NCBI GenBank assembly: GCA_949361645.1
Contig: OX442425.1
Location: forward strand, 751,832-815,831
Reading direction: 5' to 3'
DNA: 64,000 bases
DNA from: Spongilla lacustris
Taxonomy: Eukaryota; Porifera; Demospongiae; Spongillida; Spongillidae
Of the stretch, positions 36,929-48,006 are shown one piece after another. Within the stretch, counting starts at the first letter, position 1; every line of letters begins with the position of its first letter. The position numbers and the translations under genes are program-made. The notes beneath the pieces were generated by a model, which worked only from the letters and a program-made list of their open reading frames with translations, had not been told where the DNA came from and made no database searches.

Positions 36929-39519
36929 TACACACACACATGCATACACACACATACATACACACACATACATACATACATACATACACATACACACACA
37001 CACCACACCACACCACACAGTAAGATGCAGGATTTGCATCTATTAGTACAACATCCAGCAGGATTCTTACCCTCTCTGTGTGTATATGTGTACATACAAA
37101 CTATCTCTCTCGTAGGCTCCAAGCCCACCATTGAAGACAATCCTAAAGATAAGATTGCTGAGGTGGGAGAACAGGTTGTGTTCCAGCCCAGGGTCTCTGG
37201 CAACCCCGAGCCCACGATAGCATGGTATCACGACGGGGCCATGGTCACGTCGGACTATTCTTTGGAGTTGGACGAGAGGGGCAAGCTGACCATAGTGAGC
37301 GTAGAGCTGAAGCACGCTGGTGTGTACCGCTACACCGTCAGCAACAACCTGGGGTCAGTGCAGGGCCAGGTGTCCCTCTTTGTACTGGGAGAGAAAGGGG
37401 GTCTCCAGACCGATGGGACGCTGACATTTCAGCCGCAGACCATACAATCTGTTCCCGTGCCCCTGAGTGAGTTTGGACAATACGTGGAGGATCTTCACAT
37501 CTCTGGCAACAAGGGGTTCAGGGAACAATTTTCTGTAAGGACCCCCCCACCCCCCACCTTTGTATTACTTGGGGTTCAGGGAGCAATTTTCTGTAAGGGA
37601 CCCCCTCTACCCCACCTTTGTATTACTCTCCTGGTGTGGCCAGCTGTCATGTCTTCCCCGTGTTGACCACTTCAGAGGCTTGACTCTGGGGAGTTTGGTC
37701 GATCAGTACTTGAAGGGCTTCTGCCCCAGAACAAGGCCAAGAACAGATTCCTCAATATTGTTGTATGTAAGTGAGGGACAATTAGGGAGGGGTGGGAGTG
37801 TGAAGGGGTGGGAGTGTGAAGGGGTGGGAGTGTGAAGAGTGGGAGTGTGAAGAGGGTGGGAGTGTGAAGGAGGTGGGAGTGTGAAGGGGGTGGGAGTGTG
37901 AAGGAGGTGGGAGTGTGAAGGGGGTGGGAGTGTGAAGGGAGTGGAGGGTTGGTATGGAGAGGAAAGGAGTTTGTTACTTTAAAAGGGACTGGAACCATGT
38001 GTTGCAACTGCAGATGACGACAATAGAATAGAACTGAAGCCATTAAAAGGCTCAAGCGAGGAGTATCAAGATGGCTACATCAATGCAAGCTACATAGATG
38101 TGAGGACAAGTCTGTTAGCCATCTCTCCCCCCTTATTCCCCTCATTACCCCCTCTTTAACCTATCTCCCCCTTTTTCTCCCTTTATTTTGTCTTTAACCC
38201 TATCTCTCCTTATTTTGTCTTTAACCCTCTCTCTCCTTATTTTGTCTTTAACCTTATCTCTTCTTATTTTTTCTTTAACCCTCACTCTCCTTATTTTTCT
38301 TTAACCCTCTCTCTCCTTATTTTGTCTTTAACCCTCTCTCCTTATTTTGTTTTTAGCCCTCTCTCTCCTTATTTTGTCTTTAAACCTCTCTCCTTATTTT
38401 GTCTTTAACCCTCTCTCTCCTTATTTTTTTGCCATTGTATCATACATTGTTACCACCTCTCCTCCTCCCTTCTCCCACCTCTCCTCCTCCCTTCTCCCAC
38501 CTCTCCTCCTCCCTTCTCCCACCTCTCCTCCTCCCTTCTCCCACCTCTCCTCCTCCCTTCTCCCACCTCTCCTCCTCCCTTCTCCCACCTCTCCTCCTCC
38601 CTTCTCCCAACTCTCCTCCTCCCTTCTCCCACCTCTCCTCCTCCCTTCTCCCACCTCTCCTCCTCCCTTCTCCCACCTCTCCTCCTCCCTTCTCCCACCT
38701 CTCCTCCTCCCTCTCCTCCTCCCTTCTCCCACCTCTCCTCCTCCCTTCTCCCACCTCTCCTCCTCCCTTCTCTCACCTCTCCTCTTCCCTTCTCCCACCT
38801 CTCCTCCCTTCTCCCACCTCCCCTCCTCCCTTATCCCACCTCTCCTCCTTCCATCCTGCAGGGCTACTCATCTCCACGGAAATACGTGGCCACACAAGGT
38901 ATGAATCAAACAAGGAATAGTAGTATTCGCGTATGGTATTAATAACATAAGGTATTAACATAGGTATTAACAGAAGGTATTAAAAAGTATTAGCTAGACG
39001 TCATTACAATGTTAATAAACACACATGGAAATACTGCATAATGTCTCTACACATGGGGGTATCTCTAAGTGATCACCCTCTCCGTATCACCCTCCCTCAT
39101 CAACCTCCATATCACCCTCCCTCATCACCCTCCTCATCATCATACCCTCCATCATCACCCTCCATCATCACCCTCCATCATCACCCTCCATCACCCCCTC
39201 ATCACCCTCCCTCACACCCTCTCTCATCACCTCCCCCATCACCTTCCCACATCACCCTCCCACATCACCTCCCTCATCACCCTCCCATATCACCCTCCCT
39301 CAGGTCCCCTGGCTACCACTGTGGTGGACTTCTGGCGTTTGGTGTGGCAATGTCATGTTCCCTCCATCGTCATGATAACCAACCTGAAGGAAGGAGGGAA
39401 GGTTAAGTGTGAGCGTTACTGGCCTGAGGAGGGCAGCTGTGAGTACGGACCATTCAGGGTAACCATGAGCAACCAAACTAGTGTACCCTGACTATACTAC
39501 CAGAACCCTTCAAGTGTCA
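32287..39519 (+). CDS. Receptor-type protein tyrosine phosphatase, 3' end missing
   Basis: Single-pass receptor that should dephosphorylate phosphotyrosine inside the cell. Exons: 32287-32371, 32465-32797, 32861-33151, 33252-33521, 33759-34055, 34106-34384, 35061-35327, 35722-36000, 36055-36160, 36755-36873, 37116-37534, 37676-37766, 38014-38099, 38862-38898, 39304-39519. Domains: signal peptide ([17 protein letters not shown]), two Ig-like exons, five Fn3 domains each on one phase-1 exon, TM at about 706-733 ([20 protein letters not shown]), juxtamembrane, a Cys-less I-set Ig domain (about 778-866), then the PTP domain ([62 protein letters not shown]). A +1 frame change near 39478-39488 interrupts the PTP domain, and the WPD, HCxxGxxR and later exons are not in the window; they are probably in the gap. 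Confidence 0.88.
33528..33740 (+). repeat. Minisatellite (gtgatggtgtgatgat)n
   Basis: About 200 bp of GTGATG-type units in the phosphatase intron between exons ending 33521 and starting 33759. Confidence 0.9.
34440..35048 (+). repeat. 600-bp polypyrimidine tract
   Basis: CCCCCTCCCTTCCCCT-like units change to CCTCCTCCCTTCT units. It fills the intron before the acceptor at 35060. The long open frames across it on both strands are artefacts. Confidence 0.95.
35389..35718 (+). repeat. (CCCT)n tetranucleotide array plus (CT)n
   Basis: About 75 perfect CCCT units followed by a CT run that leads straight into the acceptor tag at 35719-35721. It is an unusually long pure tetranucleotide. Confidence 0.98.
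36375..36756 (+). repeat. Minisatellite containing repeated splice acceptors
   Basis: About nine imperfect copies of a ~43-bp unit with cacacctcataccctcacta followed by gaaggtgtgcacacct. The last copy provides the acceptor (actagaag, ends 36754) used for phosphatase exon 36755-36873. Earlier copies carry the same acceptor-like string. Confidence 0.85.
37780..37950 (+). repeat. 14-18-bp minisatellite (gtgtgaagggggtgggag)n
   Basis: About nine copies in the intron between phosphatase exons 37676-37766 and 38014-38099. Confidence 0.9.
38100..38855 (+). repeat. Pyrimidine-rich tandem repeats before acceptor 38861
   Basis: 38200-38430 repeats ctctctccttattttgtctt and taaccct. 38455-38855 repeats a 17-bp unit cctcccttctcccacctct. 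The whole intron is pyrimidine-rich and the second array abuts the acceptor. Confidence 0.92.
39070..39300 (+). repeat. Repeat (atcaccctccct)n before acceptor 39303
   Basis: About 20 copies of ATCACCCTCC(C)TC units in the phosphatase intron, ending directly at the acceptor. Confidence 0.9.
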
Positions 39520-40468
39520 GTGAGTGCAATAAAAGTAGAAGATGTATATGTATGTGTGCACATGTGTGTGCATGTGTGTGTATGTGTGTACATGTGTATG
39601 TGTGTGTATGTGTGTATGTGTGTATGTGCATGTGTATGTGTGTGTGTAGTTGTGTATGTGTGTAGATGTGTGTATATGTAAAACGACATGGCCAAAACGG
39701 GAATGGTTGTTCATGATGCACCACTGGTCAGGTCAAAAAGTCACTTACTCACTAGAAACCCGTACTTAACGCCCGCCTCTGCCCACCTATCCTCCACACC
39801 CCACCTCTGCCCACCTATCCTCTACACCCACCTCTGCCCACCTATCCTCAACAACCACCTCTGCCCACCTATCCTCTACACCCACCACTCTGCCCACCTA
39901 TCCTCTACACCCACCTCTGCCCACCTATCCTCCACCCACCTCATTATCAGCTTACACAGAGCTGCTGTAGAATTGTAAATGATTTCCAATAATATCTCCA
40001 ATAGTGAACCATGATTATGGTTCGGGGGCAATTAAGTATTTGAGAAAGTAAATTGGATGTAGGGTGATACAAAGAAGGGACATTGATGTTCACTGTGGGA
40101 CAGTAGAATGATACACCATGGCAATTGTCAGTACACCAACTTTGAATGGATTTTGGTAAAACTTTAATATCCTAATAGTTTACTGAAGTTGCTGCAATTG
40201 CAAGGTGACAACTGCCTAGTATTTGTCTGCCTAAAGTACTATGTTAAGGGAGGAAGCAGACCTTTGTTATATCTGTGATATGTTAGGGAGGACTTCATTA
40301 GATCTGTGATATGTTAAGGAAAGACTTCATTAGATCTGTGATATGTTAAGGAAAGACTTGAGTAGATCTGTGATATGTTAAGCGAAGACTTCACTAGATC
40401 TGCTTTTTGGCACAACCATATTGATACCCATTATCAACTTCTTTCCCAAAGAAAATGTTTTCTATTAA
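39520..40468 (+). other. Last visible phosphatase intron: repeats only
   Basis: After the donor at 39520 there is a TG/TATG microsatellite (39546-39680), a 28-bp repeat cctctgcccacctatcctct + acacccac (39772-39945), and a ~33-bp repeat around gatctgtgatatgttaagga (40285-40400). I find no exon with the expected WPD or HCxxGxxR blocks before the gap. Confidence 0.7.
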
Positions 40469-40668
40469 NNNNNNNNNNNNNNNNNNNNNNNNNNNNNNNN
40501 NNNNNNNNNNNNNNNNNNNNNNNNNNNNNNNNNNNNNNNNNNNNNNNNNNNNNNNNNNNNNNNNNNNNNNNNNNNNNNNNNNNNNNNNNNNNNNNNNNNN
40601 NNNNNNNNNNNNNNNNNNNNNNNNNNNNNNNNNNNNNNNNNNNNNNNNNNNNNNNNNNNNNNNNNNNN
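40469..40668. other. 200-N assembly gap
   Basis: Exactly 200 N. The receptor phosphatase runs into it from the left and the ferlin from the right, so both convergent 3' parts are missing. The rest of a ferlin (typically ~2000 aa) plus the rest of a PTP cannot fit in 200 bp. Confidence 0.98.
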
Positions 40669-40848
40669 CCTCCCCTCTCCCTCCTCCTCCTCCCCTCTCC
40701 CTCTCCTCCTCCTCCCTCTCCCTCTCCTCCTCCCCTCTCCCTCCTCCTCCTCCCCTCTCCCTCCTCCTCCCCCTCTCCCTCCTCCTCCTCCTCCTCCTCT
40801 CCCTCCTCCTCCTCCCCTCCTCCCTCTCCTCCTCCTCCCCCCTCTCAC
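40669..40848 (+). repeat. (CTCCTCCCCTCTCC)n tract at the gap edge
   Basis: Low-complexity CT tract running into the N gap. On the ferlin coding strand it is purine-rich and starts at the donor of exon 40980-40849. It is probably the reason the assembly broke here. Confidence 0.9.
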
Positions 40849-42358
40849 CTGATCCCAGAAGGGACTGTTGCTCCCCTTCTTTGGAGCAGAATCTTTGATG
40901 TCTCCTCCACAGACTATCTTCACTATAGCATTCAGTTGCCCTCCAATCAGCTTGCGCGCTTCAATCACATGAACTCTCACCTGATCACATGATGGAAGCA
41001 CATGACATCATCCCCACCCAACCTGCACTTCAGCTAACCTGAAAGTCCAGAGGCTTGTCGGGAAGTTTGGATCGGGCAGCCGACTTCTGCCTAGTGTTGC
41101 TGCGACTGTGCGTGATAAGTGGGCGTGGCTATCAGCCTCCTCACTAACTATGATACTTACGAATTTTTAACCTTAGAAGAGAGTGACGTAGGATCTGCTC
41201 CCGTAGCAACGTCCCCTCCTCCCACCTCCTCTGTCCCATCAACCACAATCACTGTGAAGGATAGCCACGAGGATTAGTACACCACCACACACCCTCACCA
41301 CCTCACCAACATCCTGCGGAGCTTCACCAACTCCCCCACCACCCTCTTGACCATCTCCACTACCACCTCCACCACCATCACCTCCATCACTTGTATCTCC
41401 AATTCCACCTCCACTCACAACAGCTGTGCTTCCGCCCACATCCGCTGACACAGGCCCTGCCACAGAGGCACTTCTTCCTCTCTGTGGACTTGTGTAGACC
41501 AACTCCAGCTGAATTTTGGACTAAAGCATGAAGCCATTAAGGACATGCGTACTGCATACACACACATAGACATACATACCCACACATTAAACCATGCATA
41601 CACACATTGCACACATGCACTGATGCACACTTAGTATATACATACTTGGGGTAATAATTCTCCTGACTTTGAGCGCAAACTTGAATTAACACTCATCCTT
41701 CCCTTCTGCACCACATCACGCAGCTGTATCTCCAAAGTACCAAGAATCCTGCACACGTGAGAGATGGTATATTCACCACCCAGCAAGAAATTCTTACTCG
41801 GATCTTATAAGACAGCAATAAGATTTAGATAGTGTGTAAGAATTTATGTAAGAAAACTACCGCCTTATCCTTAGGTATGGATAAAGTTCAATAGTAATCG
41901 TACGTAAGATCTTAAGTCAGATCTTACGTAAGATTTTTTTTTGCTGGGCACAACTGAAGGGCGTGGTCATCTACCTGTTCCGTCCAACCACTTCATGGTC
42001 GTAGACCTCTATCTTCAGCACCTCGGCTGGACTGAGGCCTCCGGAAACTTGGAAGTCAAACCTCTGCAGCGATGCAACTTTCCATTATTTTGGCGGAATT
42101 TAAAAGCGGGCTGTAGCTCACCTCGTCCCAGACTGGGTCCAAGTTATTATTAATCACTTTCGTTTTCTCCTTCCGGCCTGCGAATTAATGACAACAGGTG
42201 CGCGCATGTACAGCGACCGTGCATGCATGGGGGTGCGCGCGGCATACGGCATACGGCCAGGTACCTTGCAGCAGGAGGACGCAGAATGGGTCACTTTTGC
42301 TGAACCTTTCCACGTTGGGAAGGTTCGTTGCACACTTCACTGCAACCTGGAGAGACAT
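40849..42358 (-). CDS. Ferlin (dysferlin/otoferlin family), N-terminal part
   Basis: Tail-anchored multi-C2 protein acting in calcium-triggered membrane fusion and repair. Exons in transcript order: 42358-42265 (ATG), 42177-42122, 42063-41975, 41748-41646, 41520-41307, 41251-41161, 41105-41039, 40980-40849; 282 codons in phase, then cut by the gap. The C2A domain (about 1-120) has MSLQVAVKCATNLP, SKSDPFCVLLLQG, KVINNNLDPVWDE and EVYDHEVVGRNR. A Gly/Asp-rich linker (about 130-215) follows. C2B begins with KPLDFQVRVHVIEARKLIGG and runs to KKGSNSPFWDQ, matching the ferlin C2B start. A repeat tract (40669-40848, CTCCTCC units) separates the last exon from the gap. The family member (dysferlin- or otoferlin-like) cannot be decided from this part. 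Confidence 0.88.
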
Positions 42359-43017
42359 AGCGACCTCCTAGGAGTTGATGTTACCACTTCGAGAGGCGGG
42401 TCGTATTTTTAAAGGAGGAGGAGGTGCGCCATGAGGGGGAGGGCTGGTTGACGCTTTCTAATTCTAATAATCGATCGCACGCGCGCGCATGTGGTCATAA
42501 TTAATTGCGTTAATTGCTTTTATTGTCCGCCGTATTTTATACTGATGATGCTCACGTGATCACATGCACACACTAGTTGCGGTGATGTAATCCGTCCGCT
42601 GCTGTGAGGTATTTGGTCTGGGTACGAGACATTTTCCGAGGGTGCAAGAAATCCCCGTTTTACAAATATCAGTTTTGTGCCATAATGTACATCTATATGG
42701 CAACTACATGTATAATGTGTAATGTAACATACCATATGAGCCCAATAGCCATACACTTAGTAAACGAGCACCAATATGACGAACTGATTAACCATTCCTT
42801 TCATCCACACCCCCTTCATTTGCATGCACACTCACACATCTACACGCCCCACAGACACACATGCACCCACACAAAAATACATGTAGGCCAGTTTCCAGTA
42901 TCAATGCATGGGCTATGGAGCCATGCGTGATAACATCAAGTGTGTGGTGGTGTCTTTCAAGGAGCCCTTTGGCTTCCATAGGTGGTCTCGTTCCCAAGCT
43001 CTTACCTCTATGATTGG

Positions 43018-43258
43018 TACGTGTAGGCTTGCCATCTTTAGCCGAAGCCACAATGCTGACAACCTACTTGTACTCTCGTGGTGCGCACTCATTGGAAATA
43101 CCTACACTTGGCACAAAGGCCTTGTCCATTGATACCTTGTCACCAAAAGTTTAGGGTAGTTCCAATGAGTGCGCACCACGAGAGTAGAAGTTGGCTGGTC
43201 AGCATTGTGGCTTCGGCTAAAGATGGCAAGTAGCGTGAGGTGGCCAGCCTACACGTAC
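43018..43258. repeat. Long hairpin inside the 42.6-44.4 kb element
   Basis: Left arm from tacgtgtaggcttgccatct (43018) and right arm ending at agatggcaagtagcg...gcctacacgta (43258) pair over about 85-100 bp with a small insertion, around a ~50-bp loop. It contains gtgcgcactcattgga and its inverse. Confidence 0.75.
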
Positions 43259-43524
43259 TAATCGTAGAGGTGGTCCAAGGAGCAAAGGTAGTAAGTCAAC
43301 GTACAAAACTCTACATATACGACAGTCTGGGACAAGGAAGAGTTTATGCTGAGAACCAGATGGTGTACGGAAAGGTTTACAAACAAAAATTACAACAGTA
43401 TGCGATTACCAAGCATATTGGTAATGGTAGTGCATGCGCGCTAGGACCCTGCCAGTGTATACCAGGCCCTGTTTTTCGCCCCCGCAACTTATAAACAGGG
43501 CCTGGGGACGAGGCTAGATCAAAC

Positions 43525-43640
43525 CATGCTGCCAACAGTAAGCTTGAGTCAATGACATAATCAGGAGTCTTTTTAAAACCCATCCATTTAAAAAGGCTCC
43601 TGATATGTCAGACTCTGTCAAACTTAGTGTTGGCAGCATA
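43525..43640. repeat. Imperfect inverted repeat with atgctgccaac ends
   Basis: catgctgccaacagtaagct at the left and acttagtgttggcagcat at the right, with ggagtctttttaaa / tttaaaaaggctcc flanking the centre. A smaller hairpin (caggccctgttttt / aaacagggcctgg) lies at 43462-43506. Confidence 0.7.
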
Positions 43641-44435
43641 GTTTTTGATCAATAACTGGATCAGTCAGAGGATCACTATCCAAGCAGGAATTATTACTCA
43701 AAGCCAAAGGTCTAGTCCGCGAATGTGACACAATGTTGCTAGACAACTGCTGAGGTTTTTATTCCGGTCTGCAAAGGGTCCAATGGACCCTTTGGATTTG
43801 CGATGAGATGGAACATCAGTGTCAATAATGATATCAAATACATGTAATGCCTCCACCTGAGGTTGCCACGCCCTCTAATCCCTAAGTCAACTCACAGCCC
43901 ATCATCTCCATGGTCGCTTACAACTGGTTCCGTGATGACATGTGTTCATATATCTCCTATGCAATCTCTGATTTCATTGTGCCTTTGAATGATGAGTCCT
44001 CCCTTCTTGCCACCAAGGGCACAGTGAAGGGTTAAGGTGGTACCCCACAACCATCTAGGAGGTACAAGGGTGACAGCTGGTGAGCCAAGTTGATGTCTTT
44101 CTTTCAGTGCTCTTCAAAGTGCTCTCTGTCGATCAGGGCTAAAAGAAGGTATTATACTCTCAAATTTCAGTATGATGTCGTCTTCCTTAGCGGCTCATCT
44201 TCCTGGTAGTAGTCAGTGACTCCAAATGCTGCTCATGTTGAAAATCAATCACACCCTTGATGATGCTGTTTAGATGTCTTGATTTAATAGCTTCATGCCC
44301 TAATTAGTCCGCCATATTGGTGCGCGTTTACTAGGTGTATCGCGTTGTGTAGTTGCCATGTATAGGTGTAGCAATCCTCGGAACGTGTCTCGTACCCAGA
44401 CCCAAATACCTTACAGTAGTGGATGGATTACATCA

Positions 44436-46480
44436 CTGCAACGACAGATATTTGTACTGTAGGACTTGTCACGTAGCATAACGTTTCGGACCATCCGCGT
44501 TATGAATTTAATGAGGCGGAAGCTAGGGGGCAGAAGCCGGAAGTCTTGTGAACTCACTGGTAAAACAATTGACTAAGACGTAGGTTTGCGTTACAACAGC
44601 AAAAGAGGGTACAACGATAAGTGTTTCGCGTAAGTTAGTTGTATATGGATCGTTGCCTTCCTGTAGTGCGCTTCACACACACGATCAACATGGCCTCTAG
44701 CAGCATTTTCAGGCGCCTCGTTGTTACTGCGCCCTGCATGTCGAATACATGCTTCATATTCTACAGTTTTACGAAGTGATCGAGCCATCATATTTATATA
44801 CCTTACTAGCGGTACATATTCGAGAAAAGTAACGAGTAGCGATTTAGAATTCGAAGTGCCATCACTTTGTGCGGCCATCCTAGGTGATCAGAGGCGGCCC
44901 CAGCATCTACCTAGGGGAGGGGCCAAGCACACGAGGGGCGCCAAAAGGGGCGTGGCTTACGATACTTCAGCTCAGATACGCGCGTAGCCGTTTGACTCTG
45001 GATTGTTGCTACATGTAGCCTAATAATTAAATGCATGCGATCGAGTGAGCGCTAGAAGTTAAATTATGCTCCGGATATGTTGTAGTCTCTTTGGATTGTA
45101 GTAATTGACAATAGGTTAAGGATTTGTATAGTTTATGAAAGAATCACCATACTGTAGAATTTAAGTGAAATACGTATCAGTATATAAAATTTTCGACCAA
45201 TCTTTATTTATACGTATCAAAACCTACGTATTCATTTATTGGGTGAAGTTAAAAATTACGTATAAGTATTAGATATTCATTATGCCTACGATGCAATATT
45301 CATTCTCAGGGCTCAGTGCACAGGAAATAACGAAGCCGTGAGCTTAGATCGTTCGGTGTTGGGCCTTGTCCTGTCCTTTGAAATACATGTAGAATAAACA
45401 TTCAATCCGCACTATTTAGAATGTGCCATTTACCGTTCGTTTCAGCTGTGGGTACGGTGCCGTATTTGAAACTTCTCGAAAGACAACGCCGTAATTACGT
45501 ATCGATCATGTTTCGGCAATTATAAATTGAGTATTACGTAGCCCTCACGGGTGTTTCATTGCATTGAAAAGATGGACATTAGGTCTCGTCCCCATACTTC
45601 GCGATAGAAGATTTAATGGAGACCTCATTATAGCATAGCATTGGAATGTGGGCTCTCTTGTACAATCTGTATGAAAATATGGGTTAAGCATCCTTCGAGG
45701 ATTACAGACATACCAGCGTTATGGTATTTGTGTGCACGTACGCCACGATATCGAGCCTGGACTGATAGCGCTCCATTTGGAGTTATTATCTTCGAAAAAT
45801 GTTTTTTCTTTTTTTTGCCTGACAAGTGATCTATAAACTTATACGAGAGTATACAGTGTTGCCTCTACCTATTCTTACTATCTCTGTTGTTAGACACATT
45901 TTCTGTGAGACGTACGAAGGCTCTGAATATGGCAGTTATTGTTAACATGGCGGAGCGCTTCATTGAATCTACCAGTAGGCCTATTCAGCGTACTATCGTA
46001 ACATTAAATGAAATCAATGCCATGAGTATATCTTAACAAGGTTCAGTTCTAGTCTTCGCGCTTTCTTTTTATCGTTCTTATTGGCATTAAGAGTACTGTA
46101 GGACACACACTCAGGTGATGCTCTTGCATGATGCATTTTAGCCACTGCACTTTGTTTGCCATACACCCATACGTCCTATACAACTTGTTTGAAATGGGCA
46201 TGTATGGCTTCAGTGCCTTGTTCTCCCATTAGTCCAAGTCCAGCATTGTATGTACTCATCCACTCGACGCGATGATGTGCATTTCCAGTATATGCATTTT
46301 AATTGTCCTCTTTGTTCCAGGGAAAGCAAAGTCGGAGTAGCTAAAAAAAATTCTTGTATTGCAAGTTTTTTTTTGGGCCTTTGTCACTCGCACTAAAGTC
46401 AGTGGCTGTAAAAGATGAGAAATGCCATAGCCAGCAGGCCTTAAATTGCCTACTGGACCATGTATGCTCTGCAGGCCTAG
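44436..46480. other. Region without a recognised gene
   Basis: A single weak candidate lies on the minus strand at 44591-44878: a 95-aa open frame starting MAAQSDGTSNSKSLLVTFLE, with a strong donor-like gtaaggtat after codon 24. I do not recognise it in either the unspliced or the spliced reading. The rest is A/T-rich and shows no homology that I can see. Confidence 0.3.
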
Positions 46481-46484
46481 TGCC

Positions 46485-46935
46485 TACTTGGAGTGTGCTC
46501 TGCAGGCCTTGCCTACGGGGTGTGTGCTCTGAAGGCCTTGGCTACTGGGTGTGTGCTCTGAAGGCCTTGGCTACTGGGTGTGTGCTCTGAAGGCCTTGGC
46601 TACTGGGTGTGTGCTCTGAAGGCCTTGGCTACTGGGTGTGTGCTCTGCAGGCCTTGCCTACTGGGTGTGTGCTCTGAAGGCCTTGGCTACTGGGTGTGTG
46701 CTCTGTAGGCCTTGGCTACTGGGTGTGTGCTCTGTAGGCCTTGGCTACTGGGTGTGTGCTCTGTAGGCCTTGGCTACTGGGTGTGTGCTCTGTAGGCCTT
46801 GGCTACTGGGTGTGTGCTCTGTAGGCCTTGGCTACTGGGTGTGTGCTCTGAAGGCCTTGGCTACTGGGTGTGTGCTCTGAAGGCCTTGCCTACTGGGTGT
46901 GTGCTCTGAAGGCCTTGCCTACTGGCATGGGCACC
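46485..46935 (+). repeat. 29-bp minisatellite (gaaggccttggctactgggtgtgtgctct)n
   Basis: About 15 tandem copies with few variants (gaagg/gtagg/gcagg; ggct/gcct). There are no unique spacers, so it is not a CRISPR array. No coding role is visible. Confidence 0.95.
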
Positions 46936-48006
46936 CCCAGCATTTCCGGAAGGGGGGAGCCAGGGATAGGGCAAGGGAGTGCCATTTGACAGCCGCGAAT
47001 ACGTTGTCCACTTTCGGCTGATTCAACCAGTGGGGGGGGGGGGTGCTGGTGCTGTCCCCTTTCGGCCCATTCAATCAGTGGGGGAGGGGGTTTGCTGTCC
47101 GCTTTGGCGCAGTTCAACCAGGGGGGGGGGGGGGGGGGGGCCATGGCCTCCCTGCCCCCACCCTGGGGATGCCCATAACTGGGTGTATATGCTCTGCAGG
47201 CCTTGCCTACTTGGTGGGTGCTCTGCAAGCCTTGCGTATGGTGCTAATGTAGGGTCCTTTTTACCACACACGATCTTTGGAGGTGCAATGGTCTTTATAT
47301 GAAGAAGCAAAGCACTTAACATGACGCCTGGTGGTCACCCTGGTGTTCTTGCCTGTTCTAAGTGGATCCATGAGTATACACATGTATGGCTTATACATGT
47401 ATGTGCATGTATTTGTGTATGTGCATATATGATTAACCCTATGAGGTCATGTGAATATACATACTTGCATGTGCATGTATAGCTTCACCATTTCAGTTGA
47501 AAACATGTCCTGAGCTTCATTAAAAAGGTAGCGCTGCTATATGCTGTCTCTTGATGACCAGCAGAGGTTTTTTTAACACATACGCTGCATAAAAGGTGTA
47601 CTTTGGCATTGCGGAATATCCATTGCTGTACTGTTCATTCACGTGACTTCAATTATTCATGACTAAACAAACTAAAAGTAACCGTTTTGTTCTCTCACCA
47701 GAAAATGCGTCTAAGCATGAACTATACACGTATAGAATGTACAATGATTCCTCTTTACGGAAAGGTAAGTTTCATGCCCAACATTACAGTCAGGCGTTTT
47801 TTTGAGAAAAATTGGTTGCCGTACCGTTACCTGCGCGGAGTTAGTAGGCAGGAAAATAACACGTCTCGTCAGTGCGCACATATCTTATCCAGTACGGAAA
47901 TGAATGTAGAAAAGCTTAATATAATAGCATTATTTATTGATAGCTTTTTGTGATCAAAATAGATTTTAGAACATAAACCACATTTTAATGAGCTCCTTCA
48001 TTCGTC
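46936..48006. other. Region without a recognised gene
   Basis: Contains poly-G runs (47030-47042, 47120-47140) and another partial copy of the 29-bp repeat near 47195-47230. Short open frames here are not supported by anything else. Confidence 0.4.

Larger units (their letters stand above)
42582..44435. mobile_element. Element with ~60-bp terminal inverted repeats (1.85 kb)
   Basis: The left arm (42582-42641, ggtgatgtaatccgtccgct onward to acgagacattttccgagg) is the reverse complement, with about ten differences, of the right arm (44376-44435, cctcggaacgtgtctcgtac onward to ggattacatcac). The interior holds shorter hairpins but no transposase that I recognise. The outer borders and target duplication are not clear. 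Confidence 0.55.

Noticed and set aside
46485..46935. Possible CRISPR-like array
   Set aside because: Head-to-tail 29-bp repeats with no unique spacers, in a eukaryotic context.
47677..47953. Open frame of 88 codons
   Set aside because: No homology, no splice context, A/T-rich region; compatible with chance.
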